Source: JACCZR01 sp963830065
GTDB lineage: Bacteria; Actinomycetota; Thermoleophilia; Solirubrobacterales; Thermoleophilaceae
Length of the DNA stretch: 64,000 nucleotides
Reading direction: 5' to 3'
Assembly (NCBI GenBank): GCA_963830065.1
Contig: CAWHLA010000005.1
Span: forward strand, 186,001 to 250,000
Below the pieces are notes generated by a model that ran no database searches, was not told where the DNA came from, and saw only the letters and a program-made list of their open reading frames with translations. The position numbers and the translations under genes were made by a program. Shown here piece by piece: positions 32,400 through 43,198 of this stretch (its first letter is position 1; each line of letters opens with the position of its first letter).

Positions 32400-33539
32400 T
32401 TGCGCGCGCTCGGCCTCCTCTGCACAGCGGTTCTCGCGGCCTGCGGGCTGCTGCTCGCGGCCTGCGGTGGCGGCAGTGACCAGGAAGAGGTCACCAAGCT
32501 CCTCGACCGGGCGTTCGACAAGTCGCTCGAGAGCGCCAACATCAACCTCGACAGCACGATCCGCATTCGCGGTGTGCCGCAGCTGGAGCGCCCGATCCGG
32601 ATCCAGGCCCGCGGCCCTTACCGGTCCGCGAAGGACAAACCGCCGGAGTTCGACATCGACCTCAAGATCGCGGTGGACGGGGGCGGTGCGTCGATCGACA
32701 CGGGCCGGGTCTCGGTCGGCGACCGGTCCTTCATCAAGTTCCAGGGCGGCTTCTACGAGGTGCCCCGCGACCAGGTCCAGGAGGCCAACAAGGCGTTCGA
32801 GGGCGGGCGCGAGCGCCGCGAGAAGGTCCGCGGGCCCGGGGTGAACCCGCGCTCCTGGATCGCGACTGCCAAGGACGAGGGCGAGGAGGACGTGGCGGGG
32901 GTCGAGACCAAGCACATCTCCGGGCAGCTCGACGTGAAGAAGATGGTGGCCGACCTCAACCGCTTCGTCTCACGCGCCGGCAAGAGCCTGGGCGCCGGCG
33001 CGGCGGTCCCCAAGCCGCTGCCCCAGTCCGTGGTGGACAAGATCGCGCAGGTGGTGCGCAACCCCACCTTCGACGTCTACGTCGGCGCAGATGACGACCG
33101 CATCCGCCGGCTGTCGACAAACGTGCAGGTCACCGTGCCGGAGGCCGATCGCCAGATGGTGCGCGGCGTCGAGGGCGGCACGCTGGAGCTGACGATCGAG
33201 TTCCGCGACGTGGGCAAGCCGCAGAAGATCGAGCCGCCGGCGCAGTCGCGCCCGCTGTCGGACCTGACCAAGCAGCTCGGCGGCGCCGGAGCCCTCGGCC
33301 TGGGCGGCGCTCTGGGCACCGGCCAGGGCGGCACGGGCCAGGGTGGCTCGGCCGGGACCCCGCAGGTGCCCCAGCAGCAGACGCCGCAGACACCGCAGAC
33401 GCCCCAGTCCCCACAGGGTGGCGGGAGCGGGGGCAGCGGCGGCGACGCCGACACCTTCCAGCGCTACGCCGACTGCCTGGACAAGGCAGACCCGCAGGAC
33501 ACCGCGGCGCTGCAGCGCTGCTCAGAACTCCTCCGCTAG
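32400..33539 (+). CDS. Large lipoprotein, LppX/LolA-like fold suspected
   Basis: A 379-residue protein with TTG start. The signal peptide contains two possible lipobox cysteines (VLAACG and LLAACGGG). The body alternates strands in the manner of LppX/LprG lipid carriers (SANINLDSTIRIRG, FIKFQGGFYEVPRDQV, FDVYVGADDDRIRRLSTNVQ, LELTIEFRDVG). A Gly/Gln/Pro-rich linker and a small C-terminal helical piece with two Cys (YADCLDKAD, LQRCSELL) follow. Lipid binding is inferred only. Confidence 0.65.
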   Translation: MRALGLLCTAVLAACGLLLAACGGGSDQEEVTKLLDRAFDKSLESANINLDSTIRIRGVPQLERPIRIQARGPYRSAKDKPPEFDIDLKIAVDGGGASIDTGRVSVGDRSFIKFQGGFYEVPRDQVQEANKAFEGGRERREKVRGPGVNPRSWIATAKDEGEEDVAGVETKHISGQLDVKKMVADLNRFVSRAGKSLGAGAAVPKPLPQSVVDKIAQVVRNPTFDVYVGADDDRIRRLSTNVQVTVPEADRQMVRGVEGGTLELTIEFRDVGKPQKIEPPAQSRPLSDLTKQLGGAGALGLGGALGTGQGGTGQGGSAGTPQVPQQQTPQTPQTPQSPQGGGSGGSGGDADTFQRYADCLDKADPQDTAALQRCSELLR

Positions 33540-34666
33540 GCAGCGGCCTTTCGCAGGTCGCGCTCCGGGTCGATCCCGTGGCGTTCGGCCAGCTGCTGAT
33601 GACCGGGCTCGAGGTCCCAGCGGTCGGGGCGCTCCTCGCCCTCGTGCTCGGGTGAGGCGCCCTTGAGCGTCATCGACCCGGCGTTGTCGCCGATGGCGCG
33701 CAGCTCGTCTACCTCTGCGGCCGACAGGGTGACCTCCGCCGGCAGCGCCGCCAGCTCGGCGCGCTTGTCCTCGATCGGGCGGGCGTCCGGCCCGCTCTCC
33801 TGGATCAGCGTGGGCACGACGCAGCGCACCGGGTCGTGGGCCAGGTTCCACTGGCAGGCGAGCTGCATCGGAGTCAGGCCGTGGCGCTCGGCGAGCGGGC
33901 GCATCCGGTCGAGCTTCTCGCGGCCGCGTTCGATCCAGCCGTCGGGGCGGAAAGAGCGGTGGTCGGTGCGGCCGAGCTCGTGGCCGGGGAGCACGTCGTC
34001 CCAGAACAGCCCGCCGTAGTCCACCACCCGCGTGACCACCGACACGTCCTGCGCCGCGCACGCGTCGAGCACGAGCTCGCCGGGCCACGGCTCGAGCGGG
34101 CCCAGGATCACCATGGCCCAGTCGATGAGCCCCCCGTAGCGCTCCAGGCAGCCGATGAGGTCGAGCACGAAGCCGTTGGCGGGTCCGGGCGCCACGCCCA
34201 AGGCGCCGGCCAGACCTTCGTCGCGCACCTCGTTCAGCGCCTCCCAGACCTCCGGGCTCTCGAACCCGCGCCGGTCGGGGTTGTGCAGCAGGAGCACGTC
34301 GAAGCGCTCGACGCCGCAGCGCTCGAGGCTGCGTTCGACGGCGGTGCGCACGTAGTCGCGGTACTCGCCCGGCCCGCGCAGGCGCGGGTCGGTGAAGCGC
34401 GGGTAGCCACGCGGCCCCTCGCGCTCGCCCTCGTAGAAGTCGTGGCCGATGGCGCCCACCAGCGCGAAGTCCTCGCGGGGGAGTCCGTCCAGCGCCCGAC
34501 CCACCAGCCGGTCGCCCTCGCCCTGCCCGTAGACGTCGGCGGTCAGGACGGTCCGCAGCCGGTCGTCGGGGCGCAGCAGAGTGGCCAGCCGGTCCTCGTC
34601 GACCTGCTCTCCGAAGTGCAGGTAACGCCCGCCACTCCAGGCGCCCAAAGCCGCGTGCCCGAGCAT
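33536..34666 (-). CDS. Aldo/keto reductase
   Basis: A 376-residue AKR-superfamily oxidoreductase. The Asp-Tyr pair is in VLTADVYGQGEG, the His block is RFDVLLLHNPDRRGFES, and LACQWNLAHDPVRCVVPTLIQ is the NADPH-binding C-terminal strand. It carries insertions relative to the usual 320 residues. Substrate unknown. It ends tail to tail with the lipoprotein, sharing CTAG, and starts head to head with TerC. Confidence 0.82.
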   Translation of the reverse strand: MLGHAALGAWSGGRYLHFGEQVDEDRLATLLRPDDRLRTVLTADVYGQGEGDRLVGRALDGLPREDFALVGAIGHDFYEGEREGPRGYPRFTDPRLRGPGEYRDYVRTAVERSLERCGVERFDVLLLHNPDRRGFESPEVWEALNEVRDEGLAGALGVAPGPANGFVLDLIGCLERYGGLIDWAMVILGPLEPWPGELVLDACAAQDVSVVTRVVDYGGLFWDDVLPGHELGRTDHRSFRPDGWIERGREKLDRMRPLAERHGLTPMQLACQWNLAHDPVRCVVPTLIQESGPDARPIEDKRAELAALPAEVTLSAAEVDELRAIGDNAGSMTLKGASPEHEGEERPDRWDLEPGHQQLAERHGIDPERDLRKAAA

Positions 34667-34672
34667 GGCTTC

Positions 34673-34682
34673 ACTCTATGGT
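34673..34682. promoter_or_regulatory. Shared divergent -10 element (aldo/keto reductase / TerC)
   Basis: ACTCTATGGT holds TATGGT on the plus strand (6 nt before GTG 34689) and TAGAGT on the minus strand (6 nt before ATG 34666), sharing the central TA. The start codons are 23 bp apart and symmetric around the site. Confidence 0.6.
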
Positions 34683-34688
34683 CCGGGC

Positions 34689-35660
34689 GTGGAATTTCAG
34701 CTGCCACTGCTGATCCTGGCGCTGCTGGTCTTCCTGTATCTCGACCTCCAGTTCTTCGCAGGCGGCCGGGAGCCGAGCTTCAAGGAGGCGGCCTTCTGGT
34801 CGATCGGCTGGCTCGCGCTCGCGCTGATCGCCGGCGCCGTGCTCGGGGTCGCCGAGAGCGGCGAGCGGGGCGTCCTCTACACGACGGTCTACCTGATCGA
34901 GCGCTCGCTCTCGCTCGACAACCTGTTCGTCTTCCTGCTGCTGTTCGCCTACTTCGGCATCCCGTACGCGAACCGCCCGCGGTTGCTGTTCTGGGGGATC
35001 ATCGCGGCGCTGGCGCTGCGGGGCGTGTTCATCCTCGTCGGGATCGCCCTCATCGAGCAGTTCCACTTCGTCATCTACATCCTCGGGGTGGCGCTGATCT
35101 TCCTGGCCTACCGAATCCTGCGCGGGGTCGAAGACAACGTCGATCCCGACAAGAACCCGATGGTCCGGGTGGTGCGCAAGTTCTTCCCGGTGACCTCGGA
35201 GTTCCACGGCAACAAGTGGTTCGTCAAGCAGGACGGCAAGCGCTACGCCACACCGGTGTTCCTCGCTCTGACGGCGATCGTGTTCGCCGACGTGGCATTC
35301 GCGATCGACTCGATCCCGGCTGCGTTCGCCATCACCCAGGACGCGTTCCTGATCTTCATGGGCAACGTCTTCGCGCTGCTCGGCCTGCGGGCGCTGTTCG
35401 TGCTGGTGGAGAGCCTGATCGCCCGCTTCCGCTACCTCGACCAGACGATCGCGATCGTGCTCGGCCTGGTGGGGGTGAAGCTCTTGATCGAGGACTTCGT
35501 GGAGATCGGCCCGCTGCCCAGCCTGGCCATCATCGCGACCGCCTTCACCATCGGGATCGTCGCCTCGATCATCGCCGACAAGCGCGACCCCGACGCGGAG
35601 GAAAAGCAGGAGGAGCGCATCGAGGCGATGAAGGCGGGCGCCATGCCGAGCCACCAGTGA
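34689..35660 (+). CDS. TerC family integral membrane protein
   Basis: A 323-residue protein with about nine helices. Family motifs are ERSLSLDNLFVFLLLFAYF, the acidic residues in IVFADVAFAIDSIPAAFAIT and the central charged loop GVEDNVDPDKNPMVRVV. TerC proteins are implicated in Mn2+ export and tellurite tolerance; the conserved Asp residues probably bind metal. GTG 34689 is chosen over ATG 34665, which lies upstream of the -10. GTGA overlap couples it to the next gene. Confidence 0.9.
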   Translation: MEFQLPLLILALLVFLYLDLQFFAGGREPSFKEAAFWSIGWLALALIAGAVLGVAESGERGVLYTTVYLIERSLSLDNLFVFLLLFAYFGIPYANRPRLLFWGIIAALALRGVFILVGIALIEQFHFVIYILGVALIFLAYRILRGVEDNVDPDKNPMVRVVRKFFPVTSEFHGNKWFVKQDGKRYATPVFLALTAIVFADVAFAIDSIPAAFAITQDAFLIFMGNVFALLGLRALFVLVESLIARFRYLDQTIAIVLGLVGVKLLIEDFVEIGPLPSLAIIATAFTIGIVASIIADKRDPDAEEKQEERIEAMKAGAMPSHQ

Positions 35661-36480
35661 GCAGGGCACGCGTGGCGCTGGCCACCTGCGCGGAGATGGC
35701 CGAGCTGGACGAGGACGAGCGGCTGGCGCTCGAGCCGCTGGCGCGGCTGGGGGTGGAGGCAGAGCCCGTGGTGTGGGACGACCCCGCCGTGGACTGGGGC
35801 GCCTTCGACCTGACCGTGGTGCGCTCGACCTGGGACTACGTCGGCCGCCGCGACGAGTTCCTGGCCTGGGCGGACTCGGTGCCCAGGCTGCACAACCCGG
35901 CCGCGGTACTGCGCTGGAACACCGACAAGCGCTACCTGGCCGAGCTGACCGAGGCCGGCCTGCCGGTGGTGCCCACCTGGTTCGACGAGCTGCCCGATCT
36001 CGACGGCGAGATCGTGGTCAAGCCCACCGAGTCGGCCGGCGCGCGGGACACCGGCCGCTTCGCCTCGGTCGTCGAGGCGGCGGCGCTGGCGCAGTCCATC
36101 CAGGCCGACGGCCGCACGGCAATGGCGCAGCCCTACCTGCCCGAGATCGACGAGCACGGCGAGACCGGCCTGGTGTTCGTGGGCGGCGCCTTTTCGCACG
36201 GCTTTCGCAAGGGCGCCCTGCTGCCGGTGGACGCCAAGCCGGTGGAGGGCCTGTTCGCCCGCGAGCACATCACCCCGCGCGACCCGAGCGCGGCCGAGCG
36301 CGAGATCGCCGACGCGGTCCTCGCCTGGATGGGCGAGCGCTTCGGTGAGCTGCTCTACGCGCGCGTGGACATCGCGCCGCCCGGGCTGGTCCTGGAGCTC
36401 GAGGTGACCGAGCCGTCGCTGTGGCTGAGTCAGGACCCGGGCGCGCCGGAGCGCTTCGCCCGCGCCGTGGCCGCCCTGGT

Positions 36481-36484
<4 letters not shown>
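35657..36484 (+). CDS. ATP-grasp domain protein (RimK/glutathione-synthetase-like)
   Basis: A 275-residue ATP-grasp protein. It begins RVALATCAEMAELDEDE, and the FDLTVVRSTWDYVGRR and WNTDKRYLAELTEAGLPVVPTW blocks match the family. The nucleotide-binding strand is GEIVVKPTESAGARDTGRF, and the metal-site end is ARVDIAPPGLVLELEVTEPSL. It probably ligates a carboxylate to an amine or thiol. The start overlaps the TerC stop as GTGA and the end shares CTAG with the oxidoreductase gene. Confidence 0.8.
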
Positions 36485-38683
<2,199 letters not shown>

Positions 38684-38686
38684 GGG

Positions 38687-39133
38687 TCAGGCCCCGGCGG
38701 GCTCCGCCGACTTCTCGCGCTCGGCTGCCGCCACCTCGCGGAGCTGCTCGAAGTCGACCACGTTGCCGGCCGCGCCCCAGTTGCCGTTGGGGACCTCGGA
38801 GATGATCACGAACACGCGAAGGCCGTCCGCCTCGCCCAGCCCGGCCGTGGCCGACACGACCCGGGTGGCCTCGGAGACCAGCTCCTGCTTGCGCCGGTCG
38901 GAGAGCGCGCCGTCGGGCACGGTGAAGACGACCCGGAACACGGGCTCGGCGCCGCCCGCGGTGATCGTGCCCTCCGGCAGCTCGTGCACGAACGCCCAGG
39001 TGACCGAGCGGAAGAAGTCGGTGTCGGGCGCACGCTCGGCGCGGAGCACCACCGCCGTCAGCTCGTCGGCGAGCTTCGCGCGGTCGTCGGGGGAGATGGA
39101 GCCTTGCGGGAGAGTGAGATCGATCAGGGGCAT
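38687..39133 (-). CDS. Fused tautomerase-superfamily protein
   Basis: A 148-residue protein beginning MPLIDLTLPQG. After Met removal Pro-1 is the catalytic base, as in 4-oxalocrotonate tautomerase. A second beta-alpha-beta unit begins at VFRVVFTVPDG, so it is a double-length form like cis-CaaD or MSAD. It is probably co-transcribed with the molybdopterin oxidoreductase and controlled by the divergent TetR protein. A -10 TACGGT lies 6 nt before the ATG. Substrate unknown. Confidence 0.8.
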   Translation of the reverse strand: MPLIDLTLPQGSISPDDRAKLADELTAVVLRAERAPDTDFFRSVTWAFVHELPEGTITAGGAEPVFRVVFTVPDGALSDRRKQELVSEATRVVSATAGLGEADGLRVFVIISEVPNGNWGAAGNVVDFEQLREVAAAEREKSAEPAGA

Positions 39134-39139
39134 GTGGTG

Positions 39140-39149
39140 ACCGTACTAT
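39140..39149. promoter_or_regulatory. Shared divergent -10 element (tautomerase / TetR)
   Basis: ACCGTACTAT holds TACGGT on the minus strand (6 nt before ATG 39133) and TACTAT on the plus strand, sharing TA. A plus-strand transcript from TACTAT would start near 39156, downstream of the two TetR ATG codons. Confidence 0.5.
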
Positions 39150-39164
39150 GATGAACGTCATAGT
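39145..39164. promoter_or_regulatory. TetR operator palindrome
   Basis: ACTATGATGAACGTCATAGT is a 20-bp palindrome with one mismatched pair. It overlaps the divergent -10 and the first TetR codons. Length and symmetry are those of TetR-family operators, so the TetR protein probably represses itself and the tautomerase/molybdoenzyme genes. Confidence 0.75.
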
Positions 39165-39726
39165 CAAGCGCGACCCCCGACAGCAGATGATCGTGAGCGC
39201 CGTCGCCCTGATGCGAGAGCAGGGCGTGGACGCCGCTTCCTTCTCCCGCGTCCTGGAGCGCTCGGGAGCGCCTCGCGGCTCGATCTACCACCACTTTCCC
39301 GAGGGCAAGGCGCAGCTCGTGGAGGAGGCGACCCGCTACGCGGGGGAGTTCATCGCCGCCGGCTTGGCGGCCGCCCTGCAGCAGGACGACCCCGCCGCCG
39401 CCATCCAGGGCTTCGCGAAGTCCTGGCGCGTGCTGCTGGAGAAGTGGGACTTCCAGGCCGGCTGCACCGTCGTCGCCGCGGCGCTGGAGGGCGACCGCTC
39501 GCCGCGCGCCCGCGACGCCGCCCGCGACGCGTTCGCCCGCTGGGAGGACCTGCTCGCGGAGGCCTTCGCCGACCGGGGCGTGCCCGCGGAGCGCGCTCGC
39601 TCGTTGTCGACCCTCACAATCGCCGCTGTGGAGGGCGCCGTGGTCCTCGCCAGGGCGGACGGCTCGTCCGAGCCGCTGGAGCGGGTGGCCGATGAGCTCA
39701 CCGCCCTCGTGGCCGCGGCGGTCTAG
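39148..39726 (+). CDS. TetR/AcrR family repressor (LmrA/YxaF-like)
   Basis: A 192-residue regulator. The helix-turn-helix is at the N-terminus (FSRVLERSGAPRGSIYHHFP). The C-terminal domain, with FQAGCTVVAAALEG and ERARSLSTLTIAAVEGAVVLA, resembles the LmrA/YxaF group that senses small aromatic or hydrophobic ligands. The start is ambiguous (ATG 39148, 39151 or 39187), because the first two lie inside the operator and promoter. It ends sharing CTAG with the antiporter gene. Confidence 0.88.
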   Translation: MMNVIVKRDPRQQMIVSAVALMREQGVDAASFSRVLERSGAPRGSIYHHFPEGKAQLVEEATRYAGEFIAAGLAAALQQDDPAAAIQGFAKSWRVLLEKWDFQAGCTVVAAALEGDRSPRARDAARDAFARWEDLLAEAFADRGVPAERARSLSTLTIAAVEGAVVLARADGSSEPLERVADELTALVAAAV

Positions 39727-40814
39727 GCAAAGAAGAAGACGAGCCCGATGACGGCGTACAGCGACAGCAGCTGCACGCCCTCGAACCAGTTGGTCTCGCC
39801 CTCCTGCGTGGCGAAGTTGGCGATCAGCACCGCGAACAGCAGGCCCGCTATCTCGTAGCCGTTGAACACCAGCGCCATCGGGTCGGGGCCGACGACGAAG
39901 GACAGCAGCACCAGCACCGGGGCCACGAACAGCGCGATCTGTGCGCTGGAGCCGATGGCGATGTTCACCGACAGGTCCATCTTGTCCTTGGCCGCGGCGA
40001 GCACGGCCACCCAGTGCTCGGCGGCGTTGCCCACGATTGCCACCACGAACACGCCGACGAAGAACTCCGACAGGCCGATCTCCTCCGAGGCCTCGGAGAC
40101 CGAGCCCACCAGCACCTCGGACATGATTCCCACCAGCACCGCCGCGACCGCGAGCTGGATGATCGCGCGGCGCATGGTCCAGTCGCCGTGCTCGTGCTCC
40201 TCCTCTTCCCCGCCGCCCTCGTAGGGGTTGAACACGCGCCGGTGGGTCTTGAGCGAGAAGACCAGCCCGGCTACGTAGCTGAGCAGCAGCACGATGGCGA
40301 CTCCCAGCGAGAGCTTCTCCAGGTCCCCGCCGAAGTCGACGCGCTCCTCGCCGATGCTCGGAAGGCCGCCTCCGTGGATGAGCTGGAACGCGGCGGGAAG
40401 GATCAGGGCGGCCAGCGCCAGCAGCAGCATGGCCGACTGCGCGTTGGCCGCGGTGGCGCTGAAGGTCTGCTTGTCCCGCTTGGCGCCGCCGACCACCATC
40501 GCCGCGCCCAGCACCAGCAGGATGTTCCCGATGATCGAGCCCACCAGCGAGGCCTTGACCACCTCCTGCAGCCCCTCGAGCAGGGCGAAGAAGGCGATGA
40601 TCAGCTCCGGCGCGTTGCCGAAGGTGACATTCAGGAAGCCGCCGATGCCAGGTCCGGTCTTGGCGGCGATGACCTCCGTGGCCTCGCCCATCGCGGCGGC
40701 GGTGGGGACCACGCCGAGCGCCGCGGTTGCGAAGACCAGCACCGGCGCGGCGTGCACGATTTCCAGCACCACCGCGAGCGGGATGAAGATCCCGAGGTAG
40801 TAGACCGGCCTCAA
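39723..40814 (-). CDS. Ca2+/cation antiporter (CaCA, Cax-like)
   Basis: A 363-residue protein with about 11 helices in two homologous halves. The exchange motifs are GEATEVIAAKTGPGIGGFLNVTFGN (split over helix 2, with the N-terminal GNAPELI) and GNAAEHWVAVLAAAKDKMDL in the second half. An acidic loop (GGGEEEEHEHGD) separates the halves. It probably exchanges Ca2+ for H+. The TTG start has no ribosome site. Confidence 0.88.
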   Translation of the reverse strand: MRPVYYLGIFIPLAVVLEIVHAAPVLVFATAALGVVPTAAAMGEATEVIAAKTGPGIGGFLNVTFGNAPELIIAFFALLEGLQEVVKASLVGSIIGNILLVLGAAMVVGGAKRDKQTFSATAANAQSAMLLLALAALILPAAFQLIHGGGLPSIGEERVDFGGDLEKLSLGVAIVLLLSYVAGLVFSLKTHRRVFNPYEGGGEEEEHEHGDWTMRRAIIQLAVAAVLVGIMSEVLVGSVSEASEEIGLSEFFVGVFVVAIVGNAAEHWVAVLAAAKDKMDLSVNIAIGSSAQIALFVAPVLVLLSFVVGPDPMALVFNGYEIAGLLFAVLIANFATQEGETNWFEGVQLLSLYAVIGLVFFFA

Positions 40815-40826
40815 GGCCCGGACCCG

Positions 40827-41168
40827 CTAGTCGACGTCTTCGCCCTCTTCGAGGGGGACCGGGGGAGTCGGCTCATCGTCCACGTCGTCGTCCTCATCGC
40901 CGTCGACCGCCTCCGACCCGCGCTGGCGCGGATCGCCGCCCGCGTACTGGGCCTGGAAGTGCTCCAGCAGCTCGTCGCGCTGGGAGTCCTCGAGCGGCAC
41001 TTCGTCGGATATGACCACCCAGTCGGCGCCCTCGAACTCCTCCAGGTTGAAGATCTCCCCGTCGATCGAGGAGGAGTCGTCGACCACCACGAGCACCTCG
41101 GTCTGAGGGTTCAGGTAGGTCCCGGGACGGACGAGAAGCTCGTCCAAATCGATGCGGCGCTCGGCCAT
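40827..41168 (-). CDS. Acidic hypothetical protein
   Basis: A 113-residue protein. It is folded-looking for residues 1-70 (RRIDLDELLVRPGTYLNPQ, VLVVVDDSSSIDGEIFNLEE). The last 35 residues are acidic (AVDGDEDDDVDDE). A TATAAC hexamer lies 7 nt before the ATG, suggesting a leaderless mRNA. No family function known. Confidence 0.6.
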   Translation of the reverse strand: MAERRIDLDELLVRPGTYLNPQTEVLVVVDDSSSIDGEIFNLEEFEGADWVVISDEVPLEDSQRDELLEHFQAQYAGGDPRQRGSEAVDGDEDDDVDDEPTPPVPLEEGEDVD

Positions 41169-41198
41169 CGCAGGGGTTATATACCGGAACGGGCCGGT

Positions 41199-41627
41199 TC
41201 AGCCCCCGAGCTCGTCCAGCTGGCGCTCGACCTCGGCCTCCACATCGAGGGGTGGCTTGCCCTGCCGGGCACGCCGTTCGTTGCGGGCGACGACCAGCTG
41301 GCGGACCTCGTCGCGCAGCGCCGCGTCGCGCGGCGTGGCCGCCGGCCGGGACAGCGCCGCCATCTCCGCGTCGATGTCCAGCGGCGCCTGCCCGCGGCGC
41401 TCGCGCCGGGCGGACTTGGCCTCCAGGAGCTGCCGAAGCTCCTCCTGCGCCTCTGCGCCTGCGGCGGCGCTGCCGGGCTTGGGCTGCGGCCGGGCGTCGG
41501 GCTCGTCGAGCGCCAGGCCGCCGGTGCGGCCCAGGCCGTCGTAGATGCCGCTGGCGCCCCAGAAGCTCAGTACGGCGACCACCGCGCCCACCACGCAGAT
41601 CAGGATCAGGACTGTGCCGAACTCCAT
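41199..41627 (-). CDS. Membrane-anchored protein with two SHOCT-like charged repeats
   Basis: A 142-residue protein with one N-terminal membrane helix (VLILICVVGAVVAVLSFW). A 30-residue charged motif occurs twice: LRQLLEAKSARRERRGQAPL with DIDAEMAAL after it, then VRQLVVARNERRARQGKPPL with DVEAEVERQL after it. The spacing and the R-R-G-PLD pattern suggest a repeated interaction module facing the cytoplasm. Function unknown. Confidence 0.6.
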   Translation of the reverse strand: MEFGTVLILICVVGAVVAVLSFWGASGIYDGLGRTGGLALDEPDARPQPKPGSAAAGAEAQEELRQLLEAKSARRERRGQAPLDIDAEMAALSRPAATPRDAALRDEVRQLVVARNERRARQGKPPLDVEAEVERQLDELGG

Positions 41628-41633
41628 CGGTCC

Positions 41634-41639
41634 TAGAGT
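41634..41639 (+). promoter_or_regulatory. -10 element TAGAGT
   Basis: TANNNT hexamer 8 nt before the ATG at 41648. It supports translation of the 44-residue ORF that follows. Confidence 0.5.
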
Positions 41640-41647
41640 CTGACGGC

Positions 41648-41782
41648 ATGTGGAAGCGGCTCCGCCGGCGGACGTTCGCTCCCAGTCGACCGGCCGTTCG
41701 CGAAGATCAGATCGGGCTCGTGCTCATCATCGTCGTGGCGCTCGGCGTGGGCTTCTACTTCGCTCTGCGCTTCGCCATCTGA
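41648..41782 (+). CDS. 44-residue single-pass membrane peptide
   Basis: The peptide has a basic N-terminus (MWKRLRRRTFAPSRP) and one hydrophobic helix at the C-terminus (IGLVLIIVVALGVGFYFAL), so it is a tail-anchored or N-in topology. Support comes from the TAGAGT 8 nt upstream and from a clean fit between flanking genes. Its TGA and the stop of the HAD gene form the palindrome CTGAGGCCTCAG (41779-41790). Function unknown. Confidence 0.5.
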   Translation: MWKRLRRRTFAPSRPAVREDQIGLVLIIVVALGVGFYFALRFAI

Positions 41783-41786
41783 GGCC

Positions 41787-42557
41787 TCAGCCCAGGTCGT
41801 CGATCAGGTCGGCGATCGAGTCGACCACTCGCGAGGGCCGGTAGGGGAAGCGGTCGATGTCCTCCCGGCTGGACACGCCGGTGAGCACGAGGATCGACTC
41901 CATTCCTGCTTCCAGGCCGGCCACCATGTCGGTGTCCATGCGGTCGCCCACCATCGCCGCGGTCTCCGAGTGGGCGTCGAGCTTGTTGAGCGCCGTGCGC
42001 ATCATCAGCGGGTTGGGCTTGCCCACGTAGTAGGGGTCGACCCCGGTCGCGCGGGTGATCAACGCCGCCACCGAGCCGGTGGCGGGCAGCGGCCCGTCGG
42101 GCGAGGGGCCGGTGGGGTCGGGGTTGGTGGCGATGAAGCGCGCCCCTTCGCTCACCAGGCGTATGGCCCGCGTGATGCGCTCGAAGCTGTAGGTGCGGGT
42201 CTCGCCCAGCACCACGTACTCCGGGCCCTGCTCGGTGAGGGTGTAGCCGACTTGGTGCAGGGCGGTGGTCAGGCCCGCCTCGCCGATAACGAAGGCCGAA
42301 CCGCCCGGGCGCTGTTGGTGGAGGAAGGTGGCAGTGGCGAGCGCCGAGGTCCAGATCGCCTCCTCGGGCACCTCGAGGCCCCCCGTGCGCAGGCGCGAGG
42401 CCAGGTCGCGACGTGTGTAGATCGAGTTGTTGGTCAGCACCAGGAACGGCAGTTCGAGCTCGCCCAGACGGGCCAGGAAGCGGTCGGCCCCCGGGATCGG
42501 CTGCTCCTCGCGGGCCAGCACGCCGTCCATGTCCATCAACCAGGAGCGGGTCGGCAC
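41787..42557 (-). CDS. HAD-IIA sugar phosphatase (NagD-like)
   Basis: A 256-residue HAD phosphatase. The nucleophile motif is LMDMDGVLAREEQPIPGA, motif II FLVLTNNSIYTRR, motif III VGKPNPLMMRTAL, and motif IV AMVGDRMDTDMVAGLEAGM. The C2-type cap lies between motifs II and III. GTG 42557 follows the DJ-1 gene stop by 2 nt, so the two are co-expressed. It probably dephosphorylates a small sugar or polyol phosphate. Confidence 0.9.
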   Translation of the reverse strand: MPTRSWLMDMDGVLAREEQPIPGADRFLARLGELELPFLVLTNNSIYTRRDLASRLRTGGLEVPEEAIWTSALATATFLHQQRPGGSAFVIGEAGLTTALHQVGYTLTEQGPEYVVLGETRTYSFERITRAIRLVSEGARFIATNPDPTGPSPDGPLPATGSVAALITRATGVDPYYVGKPNPLMMRTALNKLDAHSETAAMVGDRMDTDMVAGLEAGMESILVLTGVSSREDIDRFPYRPSRVVDSIADLIDDLG

Positions 42558-42559
42558 GG

Positions 42560-43192
42560 CTACCTGAACTGGGCCGCTTGGTCCCGGATCGCGCTCACCA
42601 GCTCGTCCGGAGCCTTCTCGACCGAGCCGGCGTCGAACGGCGGCTCGGGGTCGTACTCGATCATCAGCTGGACCGCGCGGGCGAAGTCGTCCCCGGCGAT
42701 TCGGGAGGCCAGTCCCAGCGCCATGTCGATCCCCGACGAGACGCCGGCCGATGTGACCACCTTGCCCTGCTCCACCACACGTCGTCCGGTAGGCCGGGCC
42801 CCGTAGTCGGCCAGCGACTCGAGCTCGAGCCAGTGCGAGGTGGCCTCGAGGCCGTCGAGCACGCCTGCGGCGCCCAGCAGCAGCGAGCCCGTGCACACCG
42901 AGGTGGTCCAGTCCGAGTGCTCGTGGGCCTCGCGGATCCAGGACAGCAGCGGCTCGTCGGCGAGCAGGTCGCGCGTGCCCAGCCCGCCGGGCACCAGCAC
43001 GAGCTCGGGACGGGGGAGGTCCCCGAGTGCCTTCTCGGCGTTCAGGGACAGCATCCCGTTGTCGGTCGTGACCGGCCCGGGCTCGTGCGCGAGGAAGGTC
43101 ACGCGGGCTCCGGGAAGGCGCGAAAGCACCTCGTAGGGCCCTATCGCGTCGAGGGCCGTAAACCGGTCGTAGAGCGGGATCGCGACGTCGAT
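42560..43192 (-). CDS. DJ-1/PfpI-family protein, non-canonical ATC start proposed
   Basis: The conserved N-terminus (VAIPLYDRFTALDAIGPYEVLS) lies upstream of the first GTG (43129). The frame there has no ATG/GTG/TTG before a stop codon, but ATC at 43192 has GATCAT exactly 6 nt upstream. From ATC the protein has 210 residues. The nucleophile elbow is TSVCTGSLLLGAAGVLDG (Cys), and THW-type GLEATSHWLELE and SAGVSSGIDMAL match the isonitrile hydratase/ThiJ-like subgroup. A one-base deletion after an ATG at 43202 is an alternative. Confidence 0.82.
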   Translation of the reverse strand: MDVAIPLYDRFTALDAIGPYEVLSRLPGARVTFLAHEPGPVTTDNGMLSLNAEKALGDLPRPELVLVPGGLGTRDLLADEPLLSWIREAHEHSDWTTSVCTGSLLLGAAGVLDGLEATSHWLELESLADYGARPTGRRVVEQGKVVTSAGVSSGIDMALGLASRIAGDDFARAVQLMIEYDPEPPFDAGSVEKAPDELVSAIRDQAAQFR

Positions 43193-43198
43193 TGGCGC

